From the NCBI GenBank assembly GCA_013397695.1, contig VYZI01000114.1, positions 1-64,000 of the forward strand: DNA of 64,000 nt, read 5' to 3'. The translations under genes were made by a program, and so were the position numbers. Source of the DNA: Centropus unirufus. Taxonomy: Eukaryota > Chordata > Aves > Cuculiformes > Centropidae. This document shows positions 45,101 through 58,280 of the stretch, piece after piece (the stretch's first letter is position 1; the number at the start of each line of letters is the position of its first letter). The notes beneath the pieces were generated by a model, which saw only the letters and a program-made list of their open reading frames with translations, had not been told where the DNA came from and made no database searches.

Positions 45101-48100
45101 AACTCGCAGTTGCAGGACATTTCCAAAACTTAAGCATTCTGAGAAAAAAATGGGAATGAGACAGGGCATGTACCAGTGTCCAGGACATTCTTCATCTCTT
45201 TATGAATTGAGAATATTTCGCAGAGAAAGATGTGACAAGCCCTCAAGTGGTATAATTTTCCCACTTTGGAAAAGCTTCAGGTTAACACACTATGCCATGA
45301 GGGATAAAAATCTGGTTGGTCGCCTAATATTGAAGTATCATTTAGGATTTTAGTAACGGTAAATGAGATTATTCATTTGTATTTCTCTCTGTGGGTTCTG
45401 TTCTAAAAAAATTTATGTTCCTATTATAAGAAAAACACTTTTTGATAATATTAGCATAAGACAGTAGTTACAGCAATAGCTTAAGAATCTATTCTTGCCT
45501 AATTGTTCTCTTAGTCTCTTAATCACTTCTTATAGTATTTTCTCTCCCTTTTATAGATTTTATAGATTGTACTCTACCTTTGAGCATTTGCACAACCACT
45601 TTGAGTTGTCTTCCTGAAATCTTCAGGCTGTACTCCATGAAGGCAATCTTGAGCCCTTTGAAGCCAACTCCTAGTAAATTTTATAGGAAACGATTGCTCC
45701 ATTAGCAGCTTCTATCAGAATCCCGCAAAAAATCTCAAACAGAGAAATAAGGTCTGAAGACAGAAGGTGATGTTGGGGTAAGCAGTAGTATATCGGAGCT
45801 GTAAGGGAAACGTAAGAGAATTAGTGAAAATTGCATAAGTGTGCCTGAAGGCTGAAGATATTTTTTAAAGGTCACCCACAAATAAATGTTGCCAGAGGAT
45901 TTGTAATTGTGAGTGTACTTTTGCCATTTGCCTGCTGCTTAGAGCTCCACCTACATTTTCTGAAACCTCCATGTAAGAATAAAAATAAAAGTAAAAATAG
46001 GATCCCCTTCAGACTTTCAACATCAATTTAAACTTTTAATAAAATCACAATAAAAAGCAATATGATACAAGTGATTAGTAGAACAGTATAAATTAAACTG
46101 ATATCCTGATTTCTCTTCTATATAGCTAAACTACATAGCTGCTTCATGCCATTCTATATCCTAGAATATTATTTGCCACACTGTCTAGTTATTTAGATGT
46201 TCTTTATAAGAAACAAAAACATAGCAACCTTGAGAGATTCACAGTAGTACACTACCAATCCATTATTGTCTATTAATTCCATACTGTTAAGTTTGTATAT
46301 ATAGTTTATGATTGCTCTGTTAATTCAGCCCAAGTGTCGGGGGAAAAAAAAATCAGGTCTGAATTGTGTTGCTTTGTTCCACTGTGTCTCTCAATAGAAA
46401 AAAATGGTTTACACACCATATTCCTGAAACATACTGTTAAATTATTTTTTCTAATCATATTATTTAGTGGATTTTCTATTAAAAATTCACCTACCTACTA
46501 TCTTTGTGAATTACTTGTGACTCCATGCTATGTCTTTAGTCATAACAATCATCCTTCAACTTGGAGGATTAACTTTTCCCACTATTATTTTAGCATTCAT
46601 GCCATAGAATTAATGAAGCTCATGCAGGAACATTTTTGATTTAAAGTATCTTGCACTGTGTTGATAAGTTTAATGGATAGACCTGACCTTTAAATTATAA
46701 GACACATTCAATGAATCAGCAGAATAATAGGTCATATAGCCAACATGAGTTCTACCTCCAGTATACAAAGAACAAACATCTAACAAACTCACTTCTGATC
46801 ATTGGTAAAATACTTCACACTATACAAATAAAACATTTGTTTATCCTATAAAAATGTCAAGATTTATTAAATTGAAGAGGTGACCAGCTAGGGCATCACA
46901 CATGCGCATATTAATTTATTGTGGTATAAATGTAAACAAGGGAATGTAACCAATATATCTTGACATAAATTTATAGTTAAGTATTCCTGTTTTTACGGGC
47001 ATTGATAGCTGAATGCCATTAAACATTTGGTTCCTCTGAAAGCCCAGTGCCTGCAAAATCTCAATGACATCTTACTGTGGGCTCACAGGCAGAGTATGTT
47101 GACCAAAAGGGAAGTTGAATAGAAGTTGAAATTACACATACAACTGCAAAAGGGCATAAATGAGTTAATATTTTTGAATAAATTAATTTTCCATCCCTTT
47201 TCTAAATAACTTTTCTCATTAAGCATTCTACCCCATTTTTCATTGCTAGTTACGCTACCACCAATTGGAAATCATTTATTATATAATAATAATAATATAA
47301 CAATAATAATATTATATATTATTATATTGCAAGACAATGAATTGACAAGTAGGTGAAATTTGTTTTTACAGAAATTTGTATGTAAAGTGAGACTTTGTTC
47401 CTACAAGAAAGACAAAATAGTAAGAGGGTGTAAAAATAGGTCTGAGAGCATAATTGACCCTAGTACCACTGAACAGAGAGGAAAGAAGCTGATGAAGTTT
47501 CAGCAAGTTCTCCTTGTAGAAGAGCTATACTGTTTATTCATAAATCCTAGAATTAAGGGAAATTTTTAAACAAACAATATAAACATGGAAAAGTCAAGAA
47601 AGATATCAGAAGAATAAGTAAAGCCCCATACCATCATTCCCACAGTAGCATGGACAGAATATCATCTCCTTTGTGCTGAAAAGTCTTATTTTGCAACTGT
47701 GTATATTGGTTGCAGTAGTAATTTTAAGGTATGTTAAATGTTAAAAAACCTGTTGTATGAGTCTTATTATTGCCTGAAAGCTTGGTTTTGTTTTTCATTT
47801 TTGTTATTGTCGTGGGTTATTTTCCCCTAGTATATCTCAAAATAGAACAGTAGAATTTCATCTGAAAGGCTAAAGATCATGTCAGTTCTGCTCTGATTTT
47901 ACACAGAGGAAATATTTTTTCATTTGTCCCTAATACTACTGCAGGAAAAAATATATAATCATTAAAACAGACCGTTTCTCTAGCTTTATACAGTGATTGT
48001 ACAGTAATGACTTGGAAATTCAGCTATGATCTTTAAATTAGAAGTAGATTCAAACTTCATCATCACCCAGATCTTTCTAGATTTTCATAGGTATTCTGCA

Positions 48101-48634
48101 TTTCAAGGGCAATAACCAACAAATTTATTGATGGCCATGTCAGCACCCGATGCCATTGATACATTTTATGCTTTCTTGAGGTTAGGCAAAATGAAACTCA
48201 CTTACATTAGGTGAGAAGCTGAACTTAAGAATGAATGGAAAAGAAAAAAAAAATACTCAGGACATCCTTGCAGAAGCTATTTTTCAGATTCAAAATTCTA
48301 AGATGCAGATAGTCAGTACTTGATATAACACCGTGGATTTCTATGGTGTTTTTCCTCTCAGGCACCTATCAAGAAATAAATATAGAATATATCTTGTAAT
48401 ACAGCTAAGTTTGCAATACATTGAACCTTTAATCTGTATTGATCACAACAGCTTCCTCACATGGCAAGAGGATTATACATCATCACTCGCCTGTACTTTA
48501 CCTCTGCTGGTATTTTTAGCATGTGCAGGGTAATGTTAGCTTCACATTTAGCTTAAATATTGACAGATCTCTCACACCAAGTTGATGAGACGTGTATAAC
48601 TGCTAATACATACATTTGTACTTCATTTGTATCA
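42135..48634. other. AT-rich non-coding DNA, no gene seen
   Basis: No exon or transposable element is recognised. An ATA/TAA-rich low-complexity tract lies at 47278-47328. The stretch 43130-43230 and the region around 43380-43560 are a little richer in GC but carry no recognisable feature. Confidence 0.6.
47278..47328. repeat. (TAA/ATA)n low-complexity tract
   Basis: Irregular units of TAA and ATT on one strand make the tract partly self-complementary. Confidence 0.8.
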
Positions 48635-48760
48635 AATAAACCTCACAATACCAGAAGAACATACTGTCAGTGTTATCATCCCTCTTCTGTAGACAAGGAA
48701 ATGGAGTCACGAAGACATTAAATTAACTTGTCCAAGGTCAATAACAAATCAAGAGAAACA
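48635..48760 (+). mobile_element. MIR-like (CORE-SINE) relic
   Basis: The order of words follows the MIR consensus well: ACCTCACAATACC, GTTATCATCCCTCTTCTGTAGA, CAAGGAAATGGAGTCACGAAGA, then TTAAATTAACTTGTCCAAGGTC and AATAACAAATCAAG. The consensus has tcacaacaaccc, ttatcatccccattttacaga, gaggaaactgaggcacagaga, and gttaagtaacttgcccaaggtca. This is the clearer of the two MIR-like relics in the window. It is old and non-functional. The family call is by eye but fairly strong because five blocks are collinear. Confidence 0.65.
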
Positions 48761-51700
48761 GAGAGAGGTTTGCTGAAGAAGCAAAATGCATTTTTTGGCC
48801 CCACCATTAGAATCAGATGGTGATGCATGTTTCCCCTTTATATGGTAAAATTGAAGCCATGTGGCAGCACACCTATTTTTCCCCAGCCTCTGCTATCATA
48901 TTCAGATTGCAGCTGTGCCTACCCTGAGTGGCAGGGTTGAGATTAGTTAGCAATCACTACAGCAACTGGAGAACTGGCAAGATTCTTGAGACTTGCAGTT
49001 GTATGTGGTAAAAATCTCTTTTCTTGCTTTCCTGTCAGTAACTATAGCCATAAAACCAGAATAAGGGACAAATTTTCCTCTTTAAGAAAAAAATATTATC
49101 TGACATCATTTAAATCTCTATCTCAAGTGAATCTGCTGGATAAGGAATTTTAAAACCCAATAATTACCTTTTATTTAAAAAATTATTTCTATGGAAGTAG
49201 TTTCTGCTTAGATAGGCAATGTGTCATTTGTCAATTCCTGTTAGCCTTAGTTAATCTATATCCTTGAATCACCTGATGTAAATAGATGTTATTTAGCACT
49301 CCTGGCACAGTGAGTAAGCTTCAGTGTTGAAAGTCAATAAGTGCACTCAAGAAAAAGAAGGGCGAAAGAAATTGCAACAGGAGTAAAAGGAAAAAAAAAA
49401 TGAACCAAAAACTTGACAGATATTTTTATTATTTAGCTTTCTAAAAATATATTAATGAATAATCAAGTGCTAGGTATGGGGTATAGCGTATTTATTGCAA
49501 TTTCTTACTATCGTTATTGGTTTGATTTATAAAGGTAGTCATTACTATGTTCTGATTATTTGAAACCATTTTCTTAACCATAATGAACGTGGCACAAAAA
49601 GTAGTTTGCAAAATTATCTAGAAAGAGATTTTTTAAGGTATTTTTGAACATTTAGGACTGATTCTCTAGTTGTTAGTGTTTATTTACTTTTTGATTAATA
49701 ACTTAAATAAAGAGTCCTTTTTTAATGTTCTTATTTTATTTAATATAACTTATTTCTAAATTATCTCTATACAAAGTATTCAAACTAGCTAGATCCCTAA
49801 ATCATCTCATATATGTGGCTAGGTTCGTAAAGGTAGATGTCTCCTACCCTCATGTTAAAACTTCACATTCACACATATATTTTCAACCTGATATTTGGAT
49901 TTTGTAAATACGTTAAAAAAATACTCTCATTTCAAATCACTAAATTCTTACCATCTGTCTTTATGAAACCAACTTTTCCAGAGGCATGTCAGATATTTAG
50001 CTCTTACTAGTAATTATAGAGTTATCAGATCAGAACCAGTACTTTACCATCACTGCTATTTTATATTGTCATGGAGACAAAATTCTTTTCTTCTAGCACA
50101 ACTTACCTGCATTACCTGTATTACCACAAGCAAAGATCTCAAAACATCAGATTTTTTAAGGTATTTTTCGTGTCATTGATATTACTTTACCTCAAAAAAT
50201 GCATACAGTTTCCTCAGTGAAGAAATGAAGAATATAATGAATCTGGAATAAATTATCCTTTTTCCTGTTTTTTTTCTTTTTTGGTTTCAATTTAGTGCTT
50301 TTATTGTTTTTCTTTCCTTTTGTTTGATATAAAAAATAATCAGTGTAAAATAAGCATCTGCATTGATTTGATTGTATTCTTCCATGCTCTGGCAGTCCAT
50401 CCTCTTCCATTTTGAGAAACTATTGCTTTTCTTCTGATTCCTGTGCTATGAAATAATTTGAGTGAACATTAAGTTTCCTACTCTGACCACCGACAGAGGT
50501 CTCACAGGCTAAACAAAACACCATATGATTTTCCTCTTAATACCTTACCATTTGCAAGATTTTTCTATTTAAAAAAGAAAAAAGTCTTTCTATGTGTTAC
50601 TTCCATTTGTACTCCAGTACTCAGAAGCACAACACCAATTAGAAACTTAATGCATTCTTTCTCTTTCAGGAAACTGAAAAAAAGTAGTGCTAGTGCAAAT
50701 CAGATTGATGCCCTTAGAATATTTATTTATGCAGTCCTCAAATCACTGTGATTAAAAAATATAATATTTTTTTCTGAGATAAATTTATTACTTTTCATTT
50801 TCAACTAGCCATAGAAATCTTCAATTTGTCAAAATAAAAGCTCTGTAGTCACAAAAAGGCACAAAATAATCTGATATTAGAGCATATCTGTGTGCAAACA
50901 TTAATATGAATCCATAACCCCTGTTTTACTTCTGTAGGTAATTTGATTTTAAAGTCCTTTATGCTGTCTTTTTTTTTCCTTCTGGTATTTCCATAATATA
51001 AAAAAATACAGCAAACTTAATCTATGGTTTGAAAAGTATTTAAGCCCACATCATGAGAAAAAGCAGTCCAATAAACAAATAAATCACAAGTGTTCTTTTG
51101 TCTCACATTTCCTCACTGAACCCATACTGTTGTGGGCTGACAGCATTCGTACGGCCTGTTGAAAGGTGTAGTTCATGCCCTGGCTTCAGAGAACACTTAT
51201 TTTTGTTTTCACCAGCTGGATCTGTTCCCTGATTCAGTTCACTGGATGACAAAACAACTGTCGGTGCTAGAATAAAAGGCCAGTGGAGGGGACTATGAGA
51301 CCCACCTTTAAAGATCCAGGCCACCAACCAGTGCATGAAACTGTATTAGTAGTCAAAGCGTAAAGGTACAGAGTCATTAAATACTTTCGTCCTTCTGCTC
51401 AAAATAAGGAAACAATAGAAAAAGAGCTTGTTACCACCTGGGGGAACCAAGTTTGATTGGCAAAAGAATCTTCTCAAGAGAAGATGAACTTGAGACAAGA
51501 TTTGTGGCTGATCAAGAAAAATGAAATAAGAAAGTAGAGTGGATACTGGAAAAGCACCAGAACTGCTTAAAGCAGTATTTTCTCTGCAATAAAAATTTAA
51601 CTATGATGCGTTCAAGAAAGGAACATGTGAAAATTAGAAAGAACACTTACAAAAGATTAGGAAGAGAATTACCTATGTTCCTTATTTAACAAGACTGCTT

Positions 51701-54700
51701 ATTTCTTTTAGACAATTCTGCTTTTTCTATGAAGTCTTCATACCATTTTTCAACTTTATTGTGTTCTTTAAGTAGGCTTATAAACTAGACGATTTGTGAG
51801 AGATATAGTGGCAAACTTATGAAGGGACACAACTAAGTTATCTGGAAGTGTCATGTCATGTAGGGCAAGCAAATGGTTTGATCGTGGGATAGATAACTGT
51901 TTTAGAAATTTCCCATTCAGAAACAATACACCAGATTCAGATTTTGAGGAAGAGGTAATGATGACTACGGAAAGTCATAACTGGGATTTACTCAGATCAA
52001 GAGAAAGTAGAAAACAGTGAGTTTAAATTTGGGACCCCTGGAGAGAGCATTTAATTAATAATTTGAATAAATTAAAATGTGTGAATGTCATTTAGAGCTT
52101 ATTGTTCAAGGGAGTTAATTAATATAGCTCATACAGCTATTGCAACAGTACTGTGGGATTATTTCAATGATTTCCTTCCCATTGTCTAGTGCTTTCATTC
52201 ATCATTTTTCTCTGAAATTACTACTTTAATTTTTATATGTTAGAATGTTTTTTGCTTTGTTAAGTTACTAAAAAATAGAGAAATCAGGCTCTTGTAAAGT
52301 CTTATTCTCTTAGCTTTTTAAAGATTTTCTGCAGCCTATTTGGTGACCTAACAACACAAACTCATGTTGTAATGACAATACTTAGCATCATGTAATCAAT
52401 GCTGATGAGTATTAATAGCCGAGATCACAGCTCCACTGTTGCATTTAACTGCAGTTCTTCAATGCTATTCATTAATGAGCTAAAGGCTTATGAGAGGGAG
52501 AAGAAAGAGAATTAATTCTTTGCTATATTTCACCAGTATAAGTGGTCAGAAATTTTCAATCTATAAGCATTTTATGCTTTCTACAGTAGAAAATATGCTG
52601 CAATACTGAAATGTGTATATTAGGGTTTGTGAAGAAATATTATATTTTTAAACTATCTGGGAACAATTAGGCTTGCTTGAGTTTTACTTGACAGAAGAAA
52701 AAAAAACCCTACTATTCTTTCTATGAACAGTACCTTTTTTTGTACTCAAGAGACACAAAAATTGATGAATTACATAGTGGTACTGATGAGAAACTATGAA
52801 GAATATCTGTTCAGTTTTCACTTACAGGAAACCTAGGGTATGAAAGAGAGAGCATACTTTAGGACATAGAAGCACCCCCAGCTAGAGGTCAGAAGCAAAT
52901 ATTTATTTTATTTTTTGGAAGCTGAGCAAAGGGTGTGTATATGTCCTGTAACTGCCCTGTTAGTCTTATGAAACTGGAAGTAATATAGAATTAAAATGCT
53001 GTTTTTTTTTCTCAATATTGATGGAGAATGTGTTTTTGAAAAATCACATTGAAGAGATTTCAGTGTAGAAAACCTTATACTCTCATGCACACTGAGGAAC
53101 AGGATGAAGCTCTAGACCTACTAACTCCTACATGTGCTTTGGATAAGGCAGCTGTGATTGGCTGTTTTGTTCAGGAAATACAGTTATTGAATTTGATCAA
53201 CAAGTCATTTATTCCATATCTGATTTTTATGTGATCAATGATATGCAACCTTGTATATTTTATTCAAATAAGCAGTTCCAATTGTGTCTGGAAATACAGA
53301 GTTCTTTGCAGCTTAGATTTTTTTTGACAGCTATGCAGAGTATTAAGATTAATGTATATATCTACAAAGCCACCAGATGTTCCTTTTTCCTTCAGCAGAA
53401 TCTATTTTGTGCTGAGCTCTGCAAAGCATTCCTGGACATCTCTCCATGGTGTTTTTCTTTGTGAACACCTCTGAAATTCATTTATGTGAAATTCATTTGT
53501 AACCCTAGCCAGATCTGAATCCAGTTGTACAGGTAGGGAAAAAAAATGACAAAACATATTTAATCCTACCTGTTTACAGGTTCTGAGTTTTGTCAGTATT
53601 AGCATCTTTACGATTACAAATTTTCCAGAGATGCTTATACAAGTGATGTCTCCATGCACCTTATTATGTCTCCATTTTCTTTATTCTTCTTCAGGAAAAA
53701 AGTTTCTGAGGCTTCGTATCAGTAGTTTAGCATTCTTTCAAAGCTACTTGAACTGAGGAAAGTAAAAATTAGTATAGGAAATATATTCCTCTGGAAACAT
53801 GTATATAAGTGTTGAGTTTTGGGGTTTTTTTTTGCATTCAATGTCTTCTCAGAATGAGATTTTCATAATAGCTGACAACCCCACATCTAGGTTTTCCTAT
53901 GTACAATATCTTTAATCGTTTGAATAATTTTTATGCAAGGTCTGAATTCTGAGCCCTGTATTTTTTCCCCTTTGAGTAAGCCAGACAAAAAGAAAGAAAT
54001 ATTTCCTATACAGTTGTCATCTAACACTTCATAATACAGAACCTGGTGCTTTAACAAATAGTGGTGGATGTTCATGTAAGTTGAATTGTTTATATACTAA
54101 ATTGAAAGCTTTACCCTGTAAATACAAACACATTTTAATTTCAACAAGACAGTGAGAACTAAGAGTACATTTTCTCACTGCAAAAAATGTGCTTTAACAT
54201 AACGTACTGATCAAGTCAGCGGAGGAGAACAGAAATTTCCATTAGGGGCAGGAAAATGTCAATGCAGCAACTACTTGGGAAGTGCTTGTGCCATCCTCAT
54301 GAAAAGCTGCCTCATCAGAAGTGTCTTCCCTCTCTTCCCCAGGTAGCAACATGGTTTTGCTCTGAGCAGGTAACCGGGGGGGATTGAAAAGAGTGTAAAA
54401 ATCAGCTTGCCTTAAAACAATAACAAAATGGTAGACTAATTATTATTGCTCCAAGTAATCAGCTTTTTAAGAGCTGTAGTGTATGTCGTTCTTTCCGGAA
54501 GGATAATATGGTTGGATATTAAATTAAATTAAATGTGTCCTGTGTTCAGTGATAACCACTGAATGCATTCAATATTCTGTAGACTCTATCCACCTTGTTC
54601 TTACAAGAAATAGATTTGGACATTGATGCATTAGTCCAACCATGTAGAACCTGGAGCTGTATAGAGCAATCGTCATGAGCATTTATCTCATAAGCACATA

Positions 54701-54756
54701 GTGAGAACTTGGCTGTCTCCTTTGAGTTAGGAAAAGTTAACGACATACAACAAAAG

Positions 54757-54777
54757 TTAACAACAACAACAACAACA
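54757..54777. repeat. (CAA)n microsatellite
   Basis: Six to seven consecutive CAA/ACA units. Confidence 0.85.
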
Positions 54778-55555
54778 TCCTTAATTAGACACAGTCTATA
54801 ACACTATAAAACAGTCTATAGTCCAGTCAGGATAAATATCATAGACACGATATGTTTCTGGGTGCAAGCTTAGCAGTTTGTGTGACTTGGTGCCTAGTAG
54901 CAGTCATTTTTTAAAATCTTGCCAGCATGCTGGTCATAATGGTAAGCTAAGATCCTTGACTGATGGTCTGTCTAGTGGTACAATCTGTTCTCTGACTTCC
55001 CAGTACCTGCACAGTTGTAATCGTCTGTCTGAAGTACCCATCTTTCCTGAAAGCCAGAAACACATTCCTTAGGTTCATGGTATTTATCAGATTTTTTTTT
55101 TCAGTTTCTATTTCAGGTCTATTGGTGAATTCATAATAAATTTTCCTAAGGTAGTCACACTGGCTAGACCAATTAAAGTTAAAATTAGTCTTCAAGGGTG
55201 AACCTAAAACATAACAAAGAACAAAATTTACCAAATAACTAGAGGAACACAAAATTTTGTCTAATCAGAGGAAATCTATTCTAGTGCAGTAAGAAGGAGT
55301 TAAGATGTGCAGAGAAATATGGCTTATACCAATTTATAGTAAGCTCAAATGGATACAGAGGAAAGTAATACCTGTTTTGGGTTTTTTTTTGGAGCTTATG
55401 CAAACCTTTCACTGTGGCTTAGGGTTTTAACTATAATTCCACTCTAGTGCGACCGCCAATGTTATTGTTTATATCAAACTGCTTTATAAGATCAGGAAAC
55501 TTCAACAAATACTTCTGCTCTCAGAAAATCAGACAGGTACAATGATGCTTTTGCT

Positions 55556-55583
55556 GGGCGGGGTGGTGGTGGTGGGATGAGGG
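55556..55583 (+). other. G-rich tract with G-quadruplex pattern
   Basis: Four G runs of three or more (55556-55558, 55560-55563, 55574-55576, 55581-55583) lie within 28 bases, with a longer TGG-repeat loop in the middle. This fits a loose G-quadruplex pattern in otherwise AT-rich DNA. Confidence 0.5.
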
Positions 55584-58237
55584 TAACATAACCTTGTATG
55601 TTTTTCTGTTTGTTCATTTCAATATCTATCAAATCTATAGACAGCCTCTCCTGTAGCTAAAGGAAGAAGTTCATACAAACAGGTTTTTATATGTGTTCCC
55701 TACCTCGAGTATTATCAGAAAATGTAGAAAACAAGAGCATAGCTCAGGTTCGTAGAATATTCCCTAAAGAGTATAAGATTTTGGCAGTTGTGGGACAGTT
55801 AACCAGCCGAGATACATTTCAGGTATCCAGCAGGAGTTCCATAAGGTATTTTTTCCTATAATGAAGGCTTTAAAGGAGTTGTGGAGTCAATGTAAGTCTT
55901 AAGTTCTAGGTTTGTAAAAGTTAGATGAATATTCTTTCCCACTTCTAGGGAGTGGGAAGTTTATAGTTTTTACTGGATTATAAAACCTTAGTCTAACTTT
56001 TCCATTACAGAGACTTCTCTGTATTCCACATGGAATAACTTCAGTAATGCATTGTTTTGTATATAGAAGAAAGAGATTAGTGCTTTTAACTTTCTTTTAA
56101 AGTTGCTTCCCTAGGGCTAGCAATTGCTCCCACAGTATTTCAAATGAATCTTTCATAAAAGTTTTATAAACCAATCTATTTCTCAGCTTTGATTCTACAA
56201 CAGTTTCTATACTGTAATGCTTTCCAAAGTGCCTTCACAGGTCATTTGGATCCAGACTCTCATTTTACTCAAGCCTTTATCTGAAAAAGCAGTGAGTGCT
56301 GTTTCAATTTTTTTTTAATTCTAAATTTCATTTTGTCAATTGCCTGAATGTTAGAACTTTTAAAAGTCACACAGAAAATATTATTCTTCAGTATGCTAGC
56401 CATTTCTATATTTTCCAATAAATCCTAGTTAACTAGATATGAGACAAACGTTAGCACATCATCTTTACTCAAAAAATTAATATGAGATTGTCACATTTTG
56501 TGTTGAATTTGTATTTACATCAGCCTTGTAACTTCTTTCGTGCTTGCAGACAATTGAAAGATTCACACATCAGTTACATATTGATGATACTTTGTCTTCT
56601 TCACCTAGTTTTGATCTTTTATGGATTTCTCCTTATATATATAAGATTGTAATTAGAAATTTTATAGTCATCAGACCTGTGTCTTTAGTAAATTGAATTT
56701 ATATACTGATGAAATCCAAGGATGGGATCTCTGTCCGTAAACTTAGGCCATGTTCTTTTTCATGTTACATAAAATATTTAAATTTTATTGAGAGTAGTGT
56801 GAAAATGAAGCTACTCAGAAAGACATTGCGCTTTCAGGAACCCATTTTTATCTCCTGCTGCTCATGTGGATTGAGATTATTTACTTTAATAGGTACTTAC
56901 TTACATATGGGCTCCACTAGGACAGGATAATCCACCTTCTGGCACTGAAAGCCATTATTATTTCCCCTTTATTTTGTGCTTCCTTGATAGACTGCCTTCC
57001 TGCCCTCTCATTTGCAGTCTTCCAGTGCTCATTACCCTTTTACATCTAATTGGTTTTTTTTATTTCCACTGTACAGTTAAAAATATTTCTTAAATACAAT
57101 TACTTCAGTGTAATTTTTATTAATCTCCAACCTTTTTGTACAGTTAGCATGTTTCCAATATTTGACTCTAGCTCAGATTTCACTGATAAAAGACAGGCAT
57201 TTAATTTCCTTCCTACACTTCAAAATAGCTCTGTGAACTTAGAAAAATACTGGGTGCATGCATATGAACCCATTGCTTGTAGTTTCCTCTAAAGCCCATC
57301 AGAAGGTGATCTTACTATTTCTATTTTCATCTCTTTCTTCTCCCAGGTAACTTCTCTGTTTTCTAGTCTGATGATGGTTTCACGCATTTATTTCATGCTA
57401 AGTTTAAATAGCCGATAGAACATTTTCAATTTAACCCAGGAGCTGCTAGATTTAGATCTTAGCAAGCAGAATTTTAACGTAAAAATAAATGCTGTAATAA
57501 ACAGATTAACACTAAAGTAAATAGTGCATTAAAGCTATAAAATACTTTTCCTTTTTTCCAGCTGAGTACTAGATGATAAGGAATTTTTCTATATGTAAAA
57601 TCTCATACATATATCAGTAAGTCACAAGAGACAGGCAAAGCTGCTAGTGCATGTCCTGTGTACATTGAACCTGCCCTCCAGGACATGTCTTCAACTGTAC
57701 AAGATGACAACCAGTCTCACTTGCAAATGATTCATTGCTAGCACCATATGTCTAGCAGTATAGTCTATTCACAGAAAGAATTTAAAATTAACAAGGGTTC
57801 TAAAGCTTACCTGAAAATTTCAGCTCTACAAAAACTAGGAAAATAAATATTTTTCATGTGCTTAAAGGCTTTTGGATGATGAAACAACAGAAGAAAAGCA
57901 GAAGTAGAATATAAAAGAAAAATGTAGATAGGTGACCATTTTTTTATTACACATACAGTTTTCTGAAAGACAAATGCAGTTACAGAATATTGGAATTAGT
58001 AACAAAATAATTTAAAAAACAGACTTCAAAAGAATTGTGCAACCTTCTGATTCTACTCATTTAATTCATAGTCATAATATAATAAATCACTAAATAGGAA
58101 GCACAACACAAGAGAGTTTGGAAGATTGATTTTTTTTAATCCATATTGTTTTAAATACACTTAATCAGAAGGTAATCATGACTGTTGAGGTACCCCAGTT
58201 TTTCACCTAAAGCACAGAGGAGATCAATATTCTTGTA

Positions 58238-58280
58238 TTCAATAGTTTGATAGTTTCAATAGATTCAATAGTCTTGTATT
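58238..58280. repeat. Imperfect tandem of TTCAATAG units
   Basis: The words TTCAATAGTTTGATAG, TTTCAATAG and ATTCAATAGTC follow each other, three to four imperfect units bracketed by CTTGTATTC on both sides. It is a local slippage duplication. Confidence 0.7.

Noticed and set aside
51113..51345. GC-richer patch that might be an old LTR or CR1 piece
   Set aside because: Some words look repeat-like but no collinear match to a known element could be followed, so it is only mentioned in the spacer description.
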